Source: Pseudotabrizicola alkalilacus
GTDB lineage: Bacteria; Pseudomonadota; Alphaproteobacteria; Rhodobacterales; Rhodobacteraceae
Direction of reading: 5' to 3'
DNA: 64,000 nt
NCBI RefSeq assembly: GCF_003443995.1
Contig: NZ_QWEY01000009.1
Coordinates: 1-64,000 of the forward strand
Position 1 is the stretch's first letter. Each line of letters begins with the position of its first letter. The translations under genes were made by a program, and so were the position numbers. A model generated the notes under the pieces. It did not search any database. It was not told where the DNA came from and saw nothing but the letters and a program-made list of their open reading frames with translations. Shown here piece by piece: positions 36,704-46,704 of the stretch.

Positions 36704-39219
36704 CCTTTGGCCAGAACCTGCCAGCGCGGATTGTCATCGCCCAGATGCCGCAGCGCGCCCCAGCTGCCCCATTTGCCGGGGCTGGCCAGATCGACAAAGG
36801 CGTTGAACGGCTCCGGCGTCACTGCCGCCCAGCCTTGCAACACCCGGTCATACAGCTGCGCCATCTCGGGCGTATAGCTCAGATGCACAAAGAACGCGGT
36901 CAGCAGATCGTCATCGACCTGCGCGCCATGCCCCACCACATGGCTGCCGCCTTCATACATCATCAGCCGCAACCCATGCGCCGCCGCCGCCTGCGCCTGA
37001 TGCGGCAAGGTGCGGGTCAGGTAATCGTCCACACTGTCCTCCGGCTTGCCGGTCACTGCGCCGCTTTCCAGCTCGGGCACCGCCCTTGCCACCGCCAGAT
37101 CAAAGCGATGTGCCGTCACAAAGGCTTCCGCCTCTGCGCCTTGCAAGCCCTGTGCCTGCGCCACTGCGCGGGCTGCGGCCTCTGACTCCGTGATCCAGTC
37201 CCGCACCATGGCCGCCTTTTCATCGCTGCCCAGCAGAGCACTGAAATAGCCGGTGATGGCCCAGGCATCGAACAGCGTGGCGGGGGCCACCCCGCCCTCG
37301 GCAATCACATCCGGGGCGGTCAGGATCTGGTCTTCCAGCCCCAGCCAGCCGGTCTGGGTCGCCAGAATCCGCACCAGCCGGGTCTCGGCCTCATCGCCAT
37401 AAACATCGGCCCAGATCGTTGCCACCTCGCCCGCACGCTGCGCATAATACTGCACCCATTTCGAGTCGCCACCCCAGCGCGCGCGGCCCTGCTCCTCGGC
37501 CCAGGCCGCCTGATCGAACTGCCAGTTCCAGACCTCGTTGGAAAACTCGACATGCGCCACCAGCCCCGGTTCCAGCCCGTCGCGCGCGGCCTCTGCGTAG
37601 AACCGCACCAAAGCATCGCTCGCCAGATGCGGCATCGTAAACCATGGGTTCGCATCCAGCGCATTGGCCAGCGCCACCATCACCTCGATCGGCGCGCCGA
37701 TCCGGGTCCAGGTGTAATCTTCCGGCTGCGGTCGATCTTCCAGCTGCGCAAGCTTGCTGTCATTGGTTCGCATCCAGTCCATCAGCCGGATGGTTTTCAC
37801 CCCGCGCAAGCGGCTCAGCCAGTCGGGGTTGAACACCGCCCCCCCGGCCAGCAGCGCCGCCCGGTCCTCGCGCACGATGACGATATCGCGGATCGGGTCA
37901 ACGGCGTCGATGCTGTCCAGTGTCAGCACCACCCCGCCCTCGCCGGGCGTGAAGTCAAACTGCGCCATCCCGTCGCCGATGACCACATTCTGCGCCCGCC
38001 CCTCGATCCGCAACCCGCCCTTACCCGCAAAGTGGACCAGATAGCGCCCGGCCACGCCACCCGCATCTGCGGGCAGGTCCACCAGAACCAATGTTGAAAT
38101 CCCGGTGATCTCGGGTGGAATGGCGACGGGCCAGCCGTTTAACCCCAACGCCCCCGCCGCCGCCAGCCGGTCATGGTCCCAGCCGCCATACTGTCCTGGC
38201 AGATGCCCGGTCCATTCGCGGGCGGTTTTCATCACATCAAGGAAAGGCTGCTGCACCGACCAGTCGGTGATGCCATGCAGCCCCAGCGCAAGGTTCGGGT
38301 TGGTGATCGGCGTCAGCGCCGTCGGGTCGATCACGGTCTGCGCGATGGGTGGGGCAGGGGCGGGCACAGGCGCCACCACCTCGGCCTCCGGCGCATCCGC
38401 TGCCGTCTGCACCTGAACAGGGGCAGGCTCGGTCTCAGCTGTCACCGCCGCGGGGGAATAACCACTCACCGCCTCCCAGGCCAGCCGCTGCAAGACAGCC
38501 GCCAGATCATCGGCAATCACCGCCTCGCGGCTTCGCCACGCGCGCGTCATCTGCGCGGGCAACCCCTCGGGCGAGGTTCCGGTGATCGCCGCAAGATGCA
38601 CAAGTGCCACGAAATACCTGCCCTTGTCCGACAGATGAATGTCGTCGGAAAAGAAGTCGTCCATCGACGCAACACCCGGCACCGTGCCTGCCGCCACAGC
38701 ATCCGACAGCCGCGCCATCGCCTGCCCAGCTGGAACCAGCGCCACCTCCGCCCCCGACTCGCGCAACGCCCCCTCCCACAGCGGCAGATCCGCCGTCAGC
38801 CGCTCGCGCCAAGGCAGGGCAGAGTTCGGATCGCCCTCCACCACCGCGCCGTTGCGGCTGTGCCAGGTCTCATAGACAAACACCCGCACCTCCGGATTGC
38901 CCGCCTTTGCCAGCTCCGCGAAAGCCGCAATCGCCCCCGGCGTGTCGTTCCAGCGCAGGTGTTCGGCCAGCGGGATCGCCTCGGTCAGGATCAGCACCTC
39001 GGTCTGGCCTTTGGCCAGTTCCGCCCGCGCATCCACGCCCTCGGCATTGGCCGAGTTCTGCAGATTGAACCGCAATGGCGCGCCGTTGATGATCTGCGCC
39101 GAAACACTCGCGGGCCGCTCCATCAACCGCAAGCCACCCTCGACCAACGGTGGCAGATCCGGCCCGATCAGGCTGTGACCCACAAACAGAACATCCGTCA
39201 ACAGCGCAAGAAATCCCAC
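36688..39219 (-). CDS. SGNH-like domain fused to putative clan GH-A glycoside hydrolase (843 aa)
   Basis: Residues 1-250 look like an SGNH/GDSL-type hydrolase, with Ser16 in FVGHSLIG and the Asp-x-x-His pair Asp192/His195 (SDDIHLSD). A Pro/Ala linker (about 255-295) leads to a large domain with a jelly-roll-like part and a barrel. Asn561-Glu562 in EFSNEVWNW looks like the acid/base pair of clan GH-A enzymes, and Glu756 in MMYEGGSH the nucleophile. I do not recognise a named family. The start is GTG 39219 with AAGGTG upstream; no classical signal peptide is visible, which is odd for such an enzyme. It sits between a paralogous SGNH protein and a GT2 gene. Confidence 0.65.
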   Translation of the reverse strand: MGFLALLTDVLFVGHSLIGPDLPPLVEGGLRLMERPASVSAQIINGAPLRFNLQNSANAEGVDARAELAKGQTEVLILTEAIPLAEHLRWNDTPGAIAAFAELAKAGNPEVRVFVYETWHSRNGAVVEGDPNSALPWRERLTADLPLWEGALRESGAEVALVPAGQAMARLSDAVAAGTVPGVASMDDFFSDDIHLSDKGRYFVALVHLAAITGTSPEGLPAQMTRAWRSREAVIADDLAAVLQRLAWEAVSGYSPAAVTAETEPAPVQVQTAADAPEAEVVAPVPAPAPPIAQTVIDPTALTPITNPNLALGLHGITDWSVQQPFLDVMKTAREWTGHLPGQYGGWDHDRLAAAGALGLNGWPVAIPPEITGISTLVLVDLPADAGGVAGRYLVHFAGKGGLRIEGRAQNVVIGDGMAQFDFTPGEGGVVLTLDSIDAVDPIRDIVIVREDRAALLAGGAVFNPDWLSRLRGVKTIRLMDWMRTNDSKLAQLEDRPQPEDYTWTRIGAPIEVMVALANALDANPWFTMPHLASDALVRFYAEAARDGLEPGLVAHVEFSNEVWNWQFDQAAWAEEQGRARWGGDSKWVQYYAQRAGEVATIWADVYGDEAETRLVRILATQTGWLGLEDQILTAPDVIAEGGVAPATLFDAWAITGYFSALLGSDEKAAMVRDWITESEAAARAVAQAQGLQGAEAEAFVTAHRFDLAVARAVPELESGAVTGKPEDSVDDYLTRTLPHQAQAAAAHGLRLMMYEGGSHVVGHGAQVDDDLLTAFFVHLSYTPEMAQLYDRVLQGWAAVTPEPFNAFVDLASPGKWGSWGALRHLGDDNPRWQVLAKGCLGC

Positions 39220-39228
39220 CGTGTCACC

Positions 39229-40164
39229 TTAACCGTTTGACATGCCTGTCAGACCATAGCGAAAAACCGTGTCCCAGACTATCCGTTGCAGGGCGAGTGC
39301 GGTGTCTTCCGACAGCCCCGTGATCTGGCTGCCATCGGCGCGGGTCAAAGCCGGGGCCATTCCCTCGGGGCTGCGCTGATAGATCACCGCATAATGGGTC
39401 AGCGCCATCAGATAGGCCCCGACATCATTGAAGTGGATCGTATCCACCGCGCCACTGTCATCGCGGGCAAACAGATCGTCGCGGCTGGTCAGGCCGGGCA
39501 CCTCCCCCGTCTCGATCGCGCGCACCGCCGCTGCCATCACCGGACCACCGGGGATCACGTAAATATCGCCCACCCCGTCCTGCGCCATCGCGCCCGCCAG
39601 CAGATCGCCCTGCCAATAGCGCGCGCCATCGCGGTCAATCCGCTCCAGCCAGCCTTCGGCGTCATCGGTGCGGTGCCAGGTCTCATACAGATACAACCGC
39701 ACATCGGGCCGCGCCATGCGCGCGCGCGCCGCCCACAGCGCCAGATGCCGGGCGCTGTCGTGATAGCGGATCGCATCGCGGATCTCGACCATCTCGGTCA
39801 GCACCACCACCGGGTAATCGCCACTGTCCACCGCTTCCCCCGCCGGGCGGTGCTTGGCATGGGCATTCTCGGTGTCAAACCCTGCGACAGTGCCGGTCCA
39901 GTGATCTTTCAGACTGCTGCCCCAGCCCAGCTGGCTGGCATGATCGTGACCCGCCATCTGTGCCAGCAGGGCGGGCATATCGCGCCCGACCAGCGAATGC
40001 CCGAGGTGATACACCGCCACGGGCCCCGTCGGTGCCGCTACCGGCACCGCCAGCCGTGCGGTGACCGCCTCCGGCGGCAGCGGCTTGGCCAAGCGCCCCT
40101 GCCACCACCACCACAGACCCCCGGCCAGCGCGAGGCCCAACACTGCAAGCATCCCTTTGCGCAT
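39229..40164 (-). CDS. Membrane-anchored SGNH-like protein, paralogue of the N-terminal domain of the next gene
   Basis: Starting at ATG 40164 (GGGGGA upstream) gives 311 residues, with one N-terminal hydrophobic anchor (4-21) ending in four Trp. The rest is SGNH-like with Ser57 (YHLGHSLVG) and Asp241/His244 (DTIHFND). It shares blocks with the N-terminal part of the downstream gene: LYLYETWH versus VFVYETWH, and SPEGMAPALTRA versus SPEGLPAQMTRA. The pair arose by duplication. Such enzymes often remove or add acyl groups on polysaccharides; the role here is inferred. The frame extends to 40260, but upstream starts lack good sites. Confidence 0.65.
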   Translation of the reverse strand: MRKGMLAVLGLALAGGLWWWWQGRLAKPLPPEAVTARLAVPVAAPTGPVAVYHLGHSLVGRDMPALLAQMAGHDHASQLGWGSSLKDHWTGTVAGFDTENAHAKHRPAGEAVDSGDYPVVVLTEMVEIRDAIRYHDSARHLALWAARARMARPDVRLYLYETWHRTDDAEGWLERIDRDGARYWQGDLLAGAMAQDGVGDIYVIPGGPVMAAAVRAIETGEVPGLTSRDDLFARDDSGAVDTIHFNDVGAYLMALTHYAVIYQRSPEGMAPALTRADGSQITGLSEDTALALQRIVWDTVFRYGLTGMSNG

Positions 40165-40234
40165 CGCTTTCCCCCTGTTTCCCGCTGCCATATCTGATAA
40201 CTCTGAACCCGAAAGACCAGATGGAGGCCGCCTT

Positions 40235-40471
40235 TTGCTGACCTTTCTCATGACCCGCACCGCCGAATCCCGCGCCCGCTTTTATCGGGTCGAGGTCGCT
40301 TATAACCTGTTTGGCGAATATTCCGTGGTCCGCGAATGGGGGCCAAAGGGGCGCGGCGGTCAGCATCTGCTGGTCTGGTTCTCGAACCTGCGCGATGCCT
40401 GCATGGCCGCCGAGCGGTGGCGCAAACGGGCGATGCGGCGCGGCTATGTTACCGAAGGAACAACCGTATGA
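40235..40471 (+). CDS. Small WGR-domain protein
   Basis: The start is TTG 40235 with GGAGG 7 nt upstream, or ATG 40250. It encodes 78 residues that are almost entirely a WGR domain: FYRVEVAYNLFGEYSVVREWGPKGRGG...A..RWRKRAMRRGYV. WGR domains occur in PARPs and in small bacterial proteins, and are thought to bind nucleic acid or proteins. Its stop overlaps the start of the saccharopine dehydrogenase gene (ATGA), so the two are translated together. The link to lysine metabolism is not explained. Confidence 0.8.
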   Translation: MLTFLMTRTAESRARFYRVEVAYNLFGEYSVVREWGPKGRGGQHLLVWFSNLRDACMAAERWRKRAMRRGYVTEGTTV

Positions 40472-41517
40472 CACATCTCTGGGTCCGGGCCGAACAGCGC
40501 CCGAATGAGGAACGCGTGGGCCTGACGCCCGAAGGGGCCGCCGCATTGGTGCAGGCGGGCCTGCGGGTGACGGTCGAGAAATCTTCTGTCCGCGCAATCC
40601 CGATGGAGGGTTATGTGCAGGCCGGGGTGGAGATTGCCGAAGAAAACACCTGGCCGCAGGCCCCCGCCGATGCCATCATTTTCGGGCTGAAAGAACTGCC
40701 CGAAGACGGCACCCCGCTGCCGCACCGCCACATCATGTTCGGTCACGCCTACAAGGGCCAGCCCGCGGGTCAGGAGCTGCTGCGGCGGTTCAAGGCCGGG
40801 GGCGGCACGCTGTATGATCTGGAATATCTGGTCAACGAAGATGGCCGCCGTGTTGCCGCCTTTGGTTATTGGGCGGGCTACGCCGGGGCTGCCGTCGCAC
40901 TGAAAACCTGGGCCGCGCAACAGCGCGGCGCGCTGATCGGCCCAGTCGCGAAATATGTGGGGCGTGAGGCGCTGCTGGATGATCTGGCAGCCGAAATGCA
41001 CTCCATGCTGCGCCCGCGCGCCATCGTCATCGGCGCGCTGGGCCGTGTTGGCACCGGGGCCAGTGACCTGTGCGAAGCCTTGGGCGTGACCGTCACCAAA
41101 TGGGATATGGCAGAGACCGCAAGTGGCGGCCCGTTCCCTGAGGTTCTGCAGCACGAGATCTTCCTCAACTGCATCCTCGCCCGCCCCGGCTGCCCGGTGT
41201 TCGTACCTGCGTCGGCCAAAACCGACTCCCGCGCGCTGACCGTGATCGGCGACATTGCCTGCGATCCCACATCCGATTTCTCGCCGATCAAGGTCTATGA
41301 CCGCGCCACCGACTGGTCGGCCCCCGCGCTGCGCGTGGCCGACCACCCGCCGTTGGACGTGACCGCCATCGACAACCTGCCCTCGCTGCTGCCGGTGGAA
41401 AGCAGTGAGGATTACGCAGCCCAGCTCCTGCCCAGCCTGCTGACACTGACCGCTTTGGATGCGGGCGTCTGGGGCCGGGCAAAGCCAGAATACGACCGCC
41501 ACATCGCAACAATCTGA
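40468..41517 (+). CDS. Saccharopine dehydrogenase (lysine-forming type, Lys1-like)
   Basis: The 349-residue protein starts like alanine dehydrogenase/NAD-transhydrogenase family members (LWVRAEQRPNEERVGLTPEGAAAL). It shows MFGHAYKGQPAG, AFGYWAGYAGAAVAL and the nucleotide motif IGALGRVGTGA, as in fungal-type LYS1 enzymes. It interconverts saccharopine and lysine plus 2-oxoglutarate with NAD. With the following gene it makes a complete two-enzyme saccharopine route, most likely for lysine breakdown. AAGGAA precedes the ATG. Confidence 0.88.
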   Translation: MTHLWVRAEQRPNEERVGLTPEGAAALVQAGLRVTVEKSSVRAIPMEGYVQAGVEIAEENTWPQAPADAIIFGLKELPEDGTPLPHRHIMFGHAYKGQPAGQELLRRFKAGGGTLYDLEYLVNEDGRRVAAFGYWAGYAGAAVALKTWAAQQRGALIGPVAKYVGREALLDDLAAEMHSMLRPRAIVIGALGRVGTGASDLCEALGVTVTKWDMAETASGGPFPEVLQHEIFLNCILARPGCPVFVPASAKTDSRALTVIGDIACDPTSDFSPIKVYDRATDWSAPALRVADHPPLDVTAIDNLPSLLPVESSEDYAAQLLPSLLTLTALDAGVWGRAKPEYDRHIATI

Positions 41518-41529
41518 GGGGATACAGAA

Positions 41530-42681
41530 ATGACGATTCATTGGTGCGGCACCGGCCTGTCCTCGATCCCCGGTCTGCGACGGCTGATTGACGGCGGGCA
41601 TGACGTGGTGGTGTGGAACCGCACGGTCGACAAGGCGCGCGAGGCGGTGGGTGATATTGCCACCGACATCCGCGCCTTCACGCTGCAGGCGCTGTCCGAT
41701 GCGCTGCACCCCGGCGACATCGCCATTTCCATGCTGCCCGCCGATCAGCATGTGCCGATTGCGCAGCTTTGCTTGCAGAAAGATGCAAACTTTGTCTCCT
41801 CCAGCTACATCGCGCCCGACATGCGCGCGCTGGATGGGCAGTTCCGCGAAAAGGGTCTGGTGTCGCTGAACGAGATCGGCCTCGATCCCGGCATTGACCA
41901 CCTGATGGCGCATGATCTGGTCGCGCGCTACCGCGCCAGCCCCGCCTATCACGCCGACAACATCCTCAGCTTTACCAGCTATTGCGGCGGTGTCCCGAAA
42001 CAGCCCAATGCGTTCCGCTACAAATTCTCGTGGGCCCCCGCTGGCGTGCTCAAAGCCCTGCGCTCGCCGTCGCGCTCCTTGCGCAACTTCTCCGAGCTGC
42101 GGGTCAACCGCCCGTGGGATGCGATCACCGCCTATGACGCGCCGCTGCCCCAGCCCGAATCGTTCGAGGTCTATCCGAACCGCGACAGCCTGCCGTTTGT
42201 CACCGATTACCGCTTTGATCCGGCCTGGAAACTGCGTGATTTTGTGCGCGGCACCATCCGGCTGAACGGCTGGGCCGAGGCATGGGGCCCGATCTTTGCC
42301 GAGATCGAGGCGCTGGAGGGGGCATCCCCTGCCGAGATCGACACCGCGTTGACGGCGCGGGCCAATGCGCTGCTGAAAGACAATTCTTACGCCCCGGATG
42401 AGCCGGACCGCGTGGTTCTGTTCGTGTCGCTGAAGGCCGAGCGCGACGGCAAGCCGGTGTTCCATGAGACATGGGCGATGGATGCCGCAGGCGATGCGCG
42501 CGGCACCGCCATGGCCCGTCTGGTCTCGGTCCCGGTGTCGCTGGGAGTCGAGGCCGTGGTCCGGCGCGAAATCCCCGCCGGGGTACACCCCGCCCCGCAT
42601 GACCCCAGACTGATCGCAGCGTGGATGGATCAGGTGCAGGGTCTGGTCCAGTACCTTAACCGCGTCGATCATCTGGCCTGA
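41530..42681 (+). CDS. Saccharopine dehydrogenase, glutamate-forming type (Lys9-like)
   Basis: The 383-residue protein belongs to the saccharopine reductase family. An N-terminal Rossmann-like part (MTIHWCGTGLSSIPGL) is followed by FVSSSYIAPDMRALDGQFREKGLVSLNEIGLDPGIDHLMA, a hallmark block of the glutamate-forming enzyme. SYCGGVPKQPNAFRYKFSWAPAGVLKAL confirms this. It would convert saccharopine to aminoadipate semialdehyde and glutamate. The usual GxGxxG is replaced by CGTGLSS. It begins 12 nt after the Lys1-like stop. Confidence 0.88.
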   Translation: MTIHWCGTGLSSIPGLRRLIDGGHDVVVWNRTVDKAREAVGDIATDIRAFTLQALSDALHPGDIAISMLPADQHVPIAQLCLQKDANFVSSSYIAPDMRALDGQFREKGLVSLNEIGLDPGIDHLMAHDLVARYRASPAYHADNILSFTSYCGGVPKQPNAFRYKFSWAPAGVLKALRSPSRSLRNFSELRVNRPWDAITAYDAPLPQPESFEVYPNRDSLPFVTDYRFDPAWKLRDFVRGTIRLNGWAEAWGPIFAEIEALEGASPAEIDTALTARANALLKDNSYAPDEPDRVVLFVSLKAERDGKPVFHETWAMDAAGDARGTAMARLVSVPVSLGVEAVVRREIPAGVHPAPHDPRLIAAWMDQVQGLVQYLNRVDHLA

Positions 42682-42793
42682 GCCGCGCCGCGCGGGGTTT
42701 CCGTTCTACTTGCGTGACACAGACCCCGCGCATCGGCTATGCTCGAACCTGACAAGCACCGGGAACGCGGGCGGGCAGGGCGGGCGGAACTTT

Positions 42794-44542
42794 ATGGCGG
42801 CACATCGCGCATCTCAGGGCAGCTTTGGCGCGGGCGGCTGGCGCGCGCGCCTTGCCGTCTGGCGCGCTGCGCGTGGCCCTGTGGCGCAGGGCTTTTCCTC
42901 CTCTCCCGAGCCGCGCTCCATCGGTCTGGTGGCCAAGGGGCGGCAGCTGGTTGCGGGCAATTTCCTGTTCGCGGGCCATCTGATCGAATCCCCCGGCGCC
43001 GGGCTGTGGGATATCGATCCGCCCGATGCCGATTACGCCGCCGAATTGCAGGGCTTTGTCTGGCTGGATGATCTGGCCGCGCTGGGCGACGCTCAGGCCC
43101 GTGCCCGTGCCCAAGGCTGGACGCAGGACTGGATCGCCCGGTTCGGCGCGGGTCGTGGCCCCGGCTGGACGCCCGATCTGACCGGGCGGCGGGTGATCCG
43201 CTGGATTCACCATGCGCTGTTCCTGCTGAATGGCGCGGACCGCACCGCCACCGAAGCCTATTACCGCGCGCTGACCGTGCAGACCCGCTATCTGTCGCGC
43301 CATTGGGCCCGTGCAGCCCCCGGTCTGCCCCGGTTCGAAGCGCTGACCGGGCTTGTCTACGCCGGTCTGTCGCTGATCGGGATGGAGCCGCTGGTCGGCC
43401 CTGCCGTTGCTGCGCTTGCCACCGAGGCGCGGGCCGAGGTGGATGCAGGCGGCGGCATCACCACCCGCAATCCCGAAGAACTGCTGGAGGTGTTCACCCT
43501 GCTGAACTGGGCCGCGCAGGCCCTGACCGAAGCAGGCCATCCGGTCCCGAATGATCACCTTGACGCGATCGAGCGTATCGCCCCCACCCTGCGCGCGCTG
43601 CGCCACGCCGATGGCGGGCTGGCGCGGTTTCACGGTGGCGGCAAAGGCGCCGAGGGGCGGTTGGATCAGGCCCTCGCCAGCGCCGGCATCCGCCCGCAAA
43701 GGCCACTGGGTCACGGCAATGCCCCGGCCATGGGTTTTGTGCGGCTGTCATCCGGGCGCACCTCGATCATTCTCGATGCTGCCGCCCCGCCCGGCGGGCG
43801 CGCAGGTGGGTCGGCCCATGCCTCCACCCTCGCGATGGAGGTGACATCGGGCCGCAGACCGCTGGTGGTCAATTGCGGCTCTGGCGCGCCCTTTGGCATC
43901 GAATGGCGCAGGGCAGGGCGGGCCACGCCGTCGCATTCCACGCTGGGCATTGACGGCGTATCCTCCTCCCGCTTCGGCACCGGGTCGGGTGATGTGCTGG
44001 AAGAGCGCGCCGCCGTGCTGACCCTGCGCCAGCAAGCCACGCCCGAGGGCGCGGCCCTGCACGCGGCCCATGACGGTTGGGCACTGACTCACGGGCTGAC
44101 CCACGCCCGCGATCTGGCCTTGTCATCCGATGGCCGCCACATCGTCGGGGCCGAGACGCTCATTTCCCTGAACCCGCAAGGCAAGGCCCGGTTCGAGCAG
44201 GTGCTGACCGGCACCGGCCTGCAAGGCATCGCGTTTTCGATCCGGTTCCACCTTCATCCCGACACTGATTCGACCCTCGACATGGGCGGAAACGCCGTTT
44301 CAATCGCCCTGAAATCGGGCGAAATCTGGGTTTTCCGCCATGACAGCCGCGCGAAACTGGCGCTGGAGCCGTCAGTTTATCTGGAACGGGGCCGGTTAAA
44401 GCCGCGCGCGAGCAAACAGATCGTGCTTTCGGGCTTTGCGGCCGAGATTGAAACCCGTATCGGCTGGACCTTGGCCAAAGCACAGGATACTCCGCTGGCC
44501 ATCCGCGATCTGGACCGCGATGACACCCCGGTCCCCCTCTGA
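42794..44542 (+). CDS. Heparinase II/III-family protein
   Basis: From ATG 42794 the protein has 582 residues; a longer frame begins at 42710 but lacks a good site. An N-terminal alpha/alpha barrel (DWIARFG...RRVIRWIHHALFLL...RHWARAAPGLPRFEALTGLVYAGL) is followed by the beta-sandwich domain typical of PF07940 (RTSIILDAAAPPGG...STLAMEVTSGRRPLVVNCG). The family cleaves acidic polysaccharides, but members next to purH in Rhodobacterales have no established substrate. No signal peptide is visible. purH starts 15 nt downstream. Confidence 0.85.
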   Translation: MAAHRASQGSFGAGGWRARLAVWRAARGPVAQGFSSSPEPRSIGLVAKGRQLVAGNFLFAGHLIESPGAGLWDIDPPDADYAAELQGFVWLDDLAALGDAQARARAQGWTQDWIARFGAGRGPGWTPDLTGRRVIRWIHHALFLLNGADRTATEAYYRALTVQTRYLSRHWARAAPGLPRFEALTGLVYAGLSLIGMEPLVGPAVAALATEARAEVDAGGGITTRNPEELLEVFTLLNWAAQALTEAGHPVPNDHLDAIERIAPTLRALRHADGGLARFHGGGKGAEGRLDQALASAGIRPQRPLGHGNAPAMGFVRLSSGRTSIILDAAAPPGGRAGGSAHASTLAMEVTSGRRPLVVNCGSGAPFGIEWRRAGRATPSHSTLGIDGVSSSRFGTGSGDVLEERAAVLTLRQQATPEGAALHAAHDGWALTHGLTHARDLALSSDGRHIVGAETLISLNPQGKARFEQVLTGTGLQGIAFSIRFHLHPDTDSTLDMGGNAVSIALKSGEIWVFRHDSRAKLALEPSVYLERGRLKPRASKQIVLSGFAAEIETRIGWTLAKAQDTPLAIRDLDRDDTPVPL

Positions 44543-44557
44543 CCAAAGGGCTGCTCC

Positions 44558-46147
44558 ATGACCAACCTCGTCCCCATCGGCCGCGCGCTGATTTCTGTTT
44601 CCGACAAATCCGGCCTGCTCGATCTGGCCCGCGCGCTGCACGCCATGGGGGTAGAGCTGATCTCGACCGGCGGCACAGCCGGCATGCTGCGCACCGCCGG
44701 TCTGCCGGTCCGTGATGTGTCCGAGGTGACGGGCTTTCCCGAGATGATGGATGGCCGGGTCAAGACCCTGCACCCGGCGGTGCATGGCGGGTTGCTGGCG
44801 CTGCGCGATGATGACGAACATCTGGTCGCCATGGCCGCCCACGGGATCGAGCCGATTGATCTGCTGATCGTCAACCTCTACCCGTTCGAGGAAACCGTGG
44901 CCAAGGGCGCCGATCACCCCACCTGTATCGAGAATATCGACATCGGCGGCCCTGCGATGATCCGCGCGGCGGCCAAGAACCACAAATTCGTCGCTGTGGT
45001 CACCGACCCTGCCGATTACACCCCGCTGCTGGATCAGCTCAAGGCGCAGGATGGCGCGACCAGCCTTGCCTTCCGCCAGAAGCTGGCGCTGTCGGCCTAT
45101 GCCAAGACCGCCGCCTATGACACCGCCGTCAGCACCTGGCTGGCGGGGCAGATCAAGGAAAAGGCCCCGCGCAACCGGTCTTTTGCCGGGAAACTGGCGC
45201 AAACCCTGCGCTATGGCGAAAACCCGCATCAGTCGGCGGCGTTCTACACCGACGGGTCAAAGCGCGAAGGCGTTGCGACCGCCCGCCAGTGGCAGGGCAA
45301 GGAACTGTCCTACAACAACATCAACGACACCGACGCCGCCTTTGAGCTGGTCGCCGAATTTGCCCCCGATCAGGGCCCGGCCTGCGCCATCATCAAACAC
45401 GCCAACCCTTGCGGCGTGGGTCGTGCCAGCAGCCTGAAAGACGCCTATATCCGCGCCTATCAGTGTGACCAGACCTCTGCTTTCGGCGGCATTGTCGCGC
45501 TGAACCAGCCACTTGATGCCGAAACCGCTGAAGAGATCGTCAAGATTTTCACCGAGGTCGTCATCGCCCCCGGTGCCAGCGACGAGGCAAAGGCGATCTT
45601 TGCCAGCAAGAAAAACCTGCGCCTGCTGACCACTGCCGGTCTGCCCGACCCGCGCAGCCAGGGGCTGGCGTTCAAACAGGTTTCCGGCGGTATGCTGGTG
45701 CAGGACCGTGACAACGGCTGGCTGAACCATGCCGACCTGAAAGTGGTGACCAAACGCGCGCCGACCGAAGCTGAACTCGCCGACCTCTTGTTCGCGTGGA
45801 AAGTCGCCAAACACGTCAAATCCAACGCCATCGTCTACGTCAAGGACGGCGCGACCGTCGGCGTCGGTGCCGGTCAGATGAGCCGCGTCGACAGCACCCG
45901 CATCGCCGCCCGCAAAAGTCAGGACATGGCCGAGGCGCTGGGTCTGCCACAGCCGCTCACCATCGGCTCTGCCGTGGCATCGGATGCGTTCTTCCCCTTT
46001 CCCGATGGCCTGCTGACAGTGGCCGAGGCCGGGGCCACGGCAGTGATCCAGCCCGGCGGCAGCATGAATGACGCGCAAGTGATTGCCGCAGCGGATGAAG
46101 CCGGGCTTGCCATGGTCTTCACCGGCATGCGCCATTTCCGGCACTGA
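44558..46147 (+). CDS. purH: Bifunctional AICAR transformylase/IMP cyclohydrolase
   Basis: The 529-residue enzyme has the MGS-like cyclohydrolase domain (1-about 150; [43 protein letters not shown]). The transformylase domain follows, with [13 protein letters not shown] and the catalytic Lys280-His281 in KHANPCG. It makes the last two steps of purine synthesis to IMP. Length and motifs are normal. Confidence 0.97.
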   Translation: MTNLVPIGRALISVSDKSGLLDLARALHAMGVELISTGGTAGMLRTAGLPVRDVSEVTGFPEMMDGRVKTLHPAVHGGLLALRDDDEHLVAMAAHGIEPIDLLIVNLYPFEETVAKGADHPTCIENIDIGGPAMIRAAAKNHKFVAVVTDPADYTPLLDQLKAQDGATSLAFRQKLALSAYAKTAAYDTAVSTWLAGQIKEKAPRNRSFAGKLAQTLRYGENPHQSAAFYTDGSKREGVATARQWQGKELSYNNINDTDAAFELVAEFAPDQGPACAIIKHANPCGVGRASSLKDAYIRAYQCDQTSAFGGIVALNQPLDAETAEEIVKIFTEVVIAPGASDEAKAIFASKKNLRLLTTAGLPDPRSQGLAFKQVSGGMLVQDRDNGWLNHADLKVVTKRAPTEAELADLLFAWKVAKHVKSNAIVYVKDGATVGVGAGQMSRVDSTRIAARKSQDMAEALGLPQPLTIGSAVASDAFFPFPDGLLTVAEAGATAVIQPGGSMNDAQVIAAADEAGLAMVFTGMRHFRH

Positions 46148-46150
46148 CCC

Positions 46151-46651
46151 ATGCGCACAGCCACTCTCACCGCGCTTGTCACCTTTGCCCTCGACCAGAC
46201 CTCCAAGGTCGCCGTGGTGCAGGGCCTGAACCTGATCGAGCGCGGTGTGATCGAGGTGGTGCCGCCATACCTCGTGTTCCGCATGGCGTGGAACCGGGGG
46301 ATCAACTTTGGCCTCTTGGCCAATGATGCCGATCTGGTGCGCTGGGGTCTGATCCTGATTTCGCTGGCAATTTCGGCTTGGGTCTGGGTCTGGGTCCGGC
46401 GCGAAAATCCGGGCCGCTGGACGCAGATTTCTGCCGGTCTGCTGGTGGGCGGCGCGCTGGGCAATGTGATCGACCGCATCCTTTACGGCGCGGTGGCCGA
46501 TTTCCTGAACATGTCCTGCTGCGGGTTTGAAAACCCCTATGCCTTTAACGTGGCCGATATTGCCATCTTTGCCGGGGCGGCGGGGCTTGTGCTGTTCACC
46601 GGCGGCGGCAAAGATAAGACACCGCGCAAACCCCGCCGAAAGACCCCGTGA
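46151..46651 (+). CDS. lspA: Lipoprotein signal peptidase (signal peptidase II)
   Basis: The 166-residue membrane protein has four hydrophobic segments, with the catalytic aspartates Asp117 (GAVADFLN) and Asp136 (FNVADIAIF). The NRGINFGLL and GNVIDR motifs are typical. It removes lipoprotein signal peptides at the inner membrane. It begins 3 nt after purH and is followed by a lipoprotein gene. Confidence 0.95.
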   Translation: MRTATLTALVTFALDQTSKVAVVQGLNLIERGVIEVVPPYLVFRMAWNRGINFGLLANDADLVRWGLILISLAISAWVWVWVRRENPGRWTQISAGLLVGGALGNVIDRILYGAVADFLNMSCCGFENPYAFNVADIAIFAGAAGLVLFTGGGKDKTPRKPRRKTP

Positions 46652-46704
46652 CGCGGGCGGATGATTGCGCTAAGACGGGGGCGTTAGGCTTGGTGGAGGC
46701 AATG

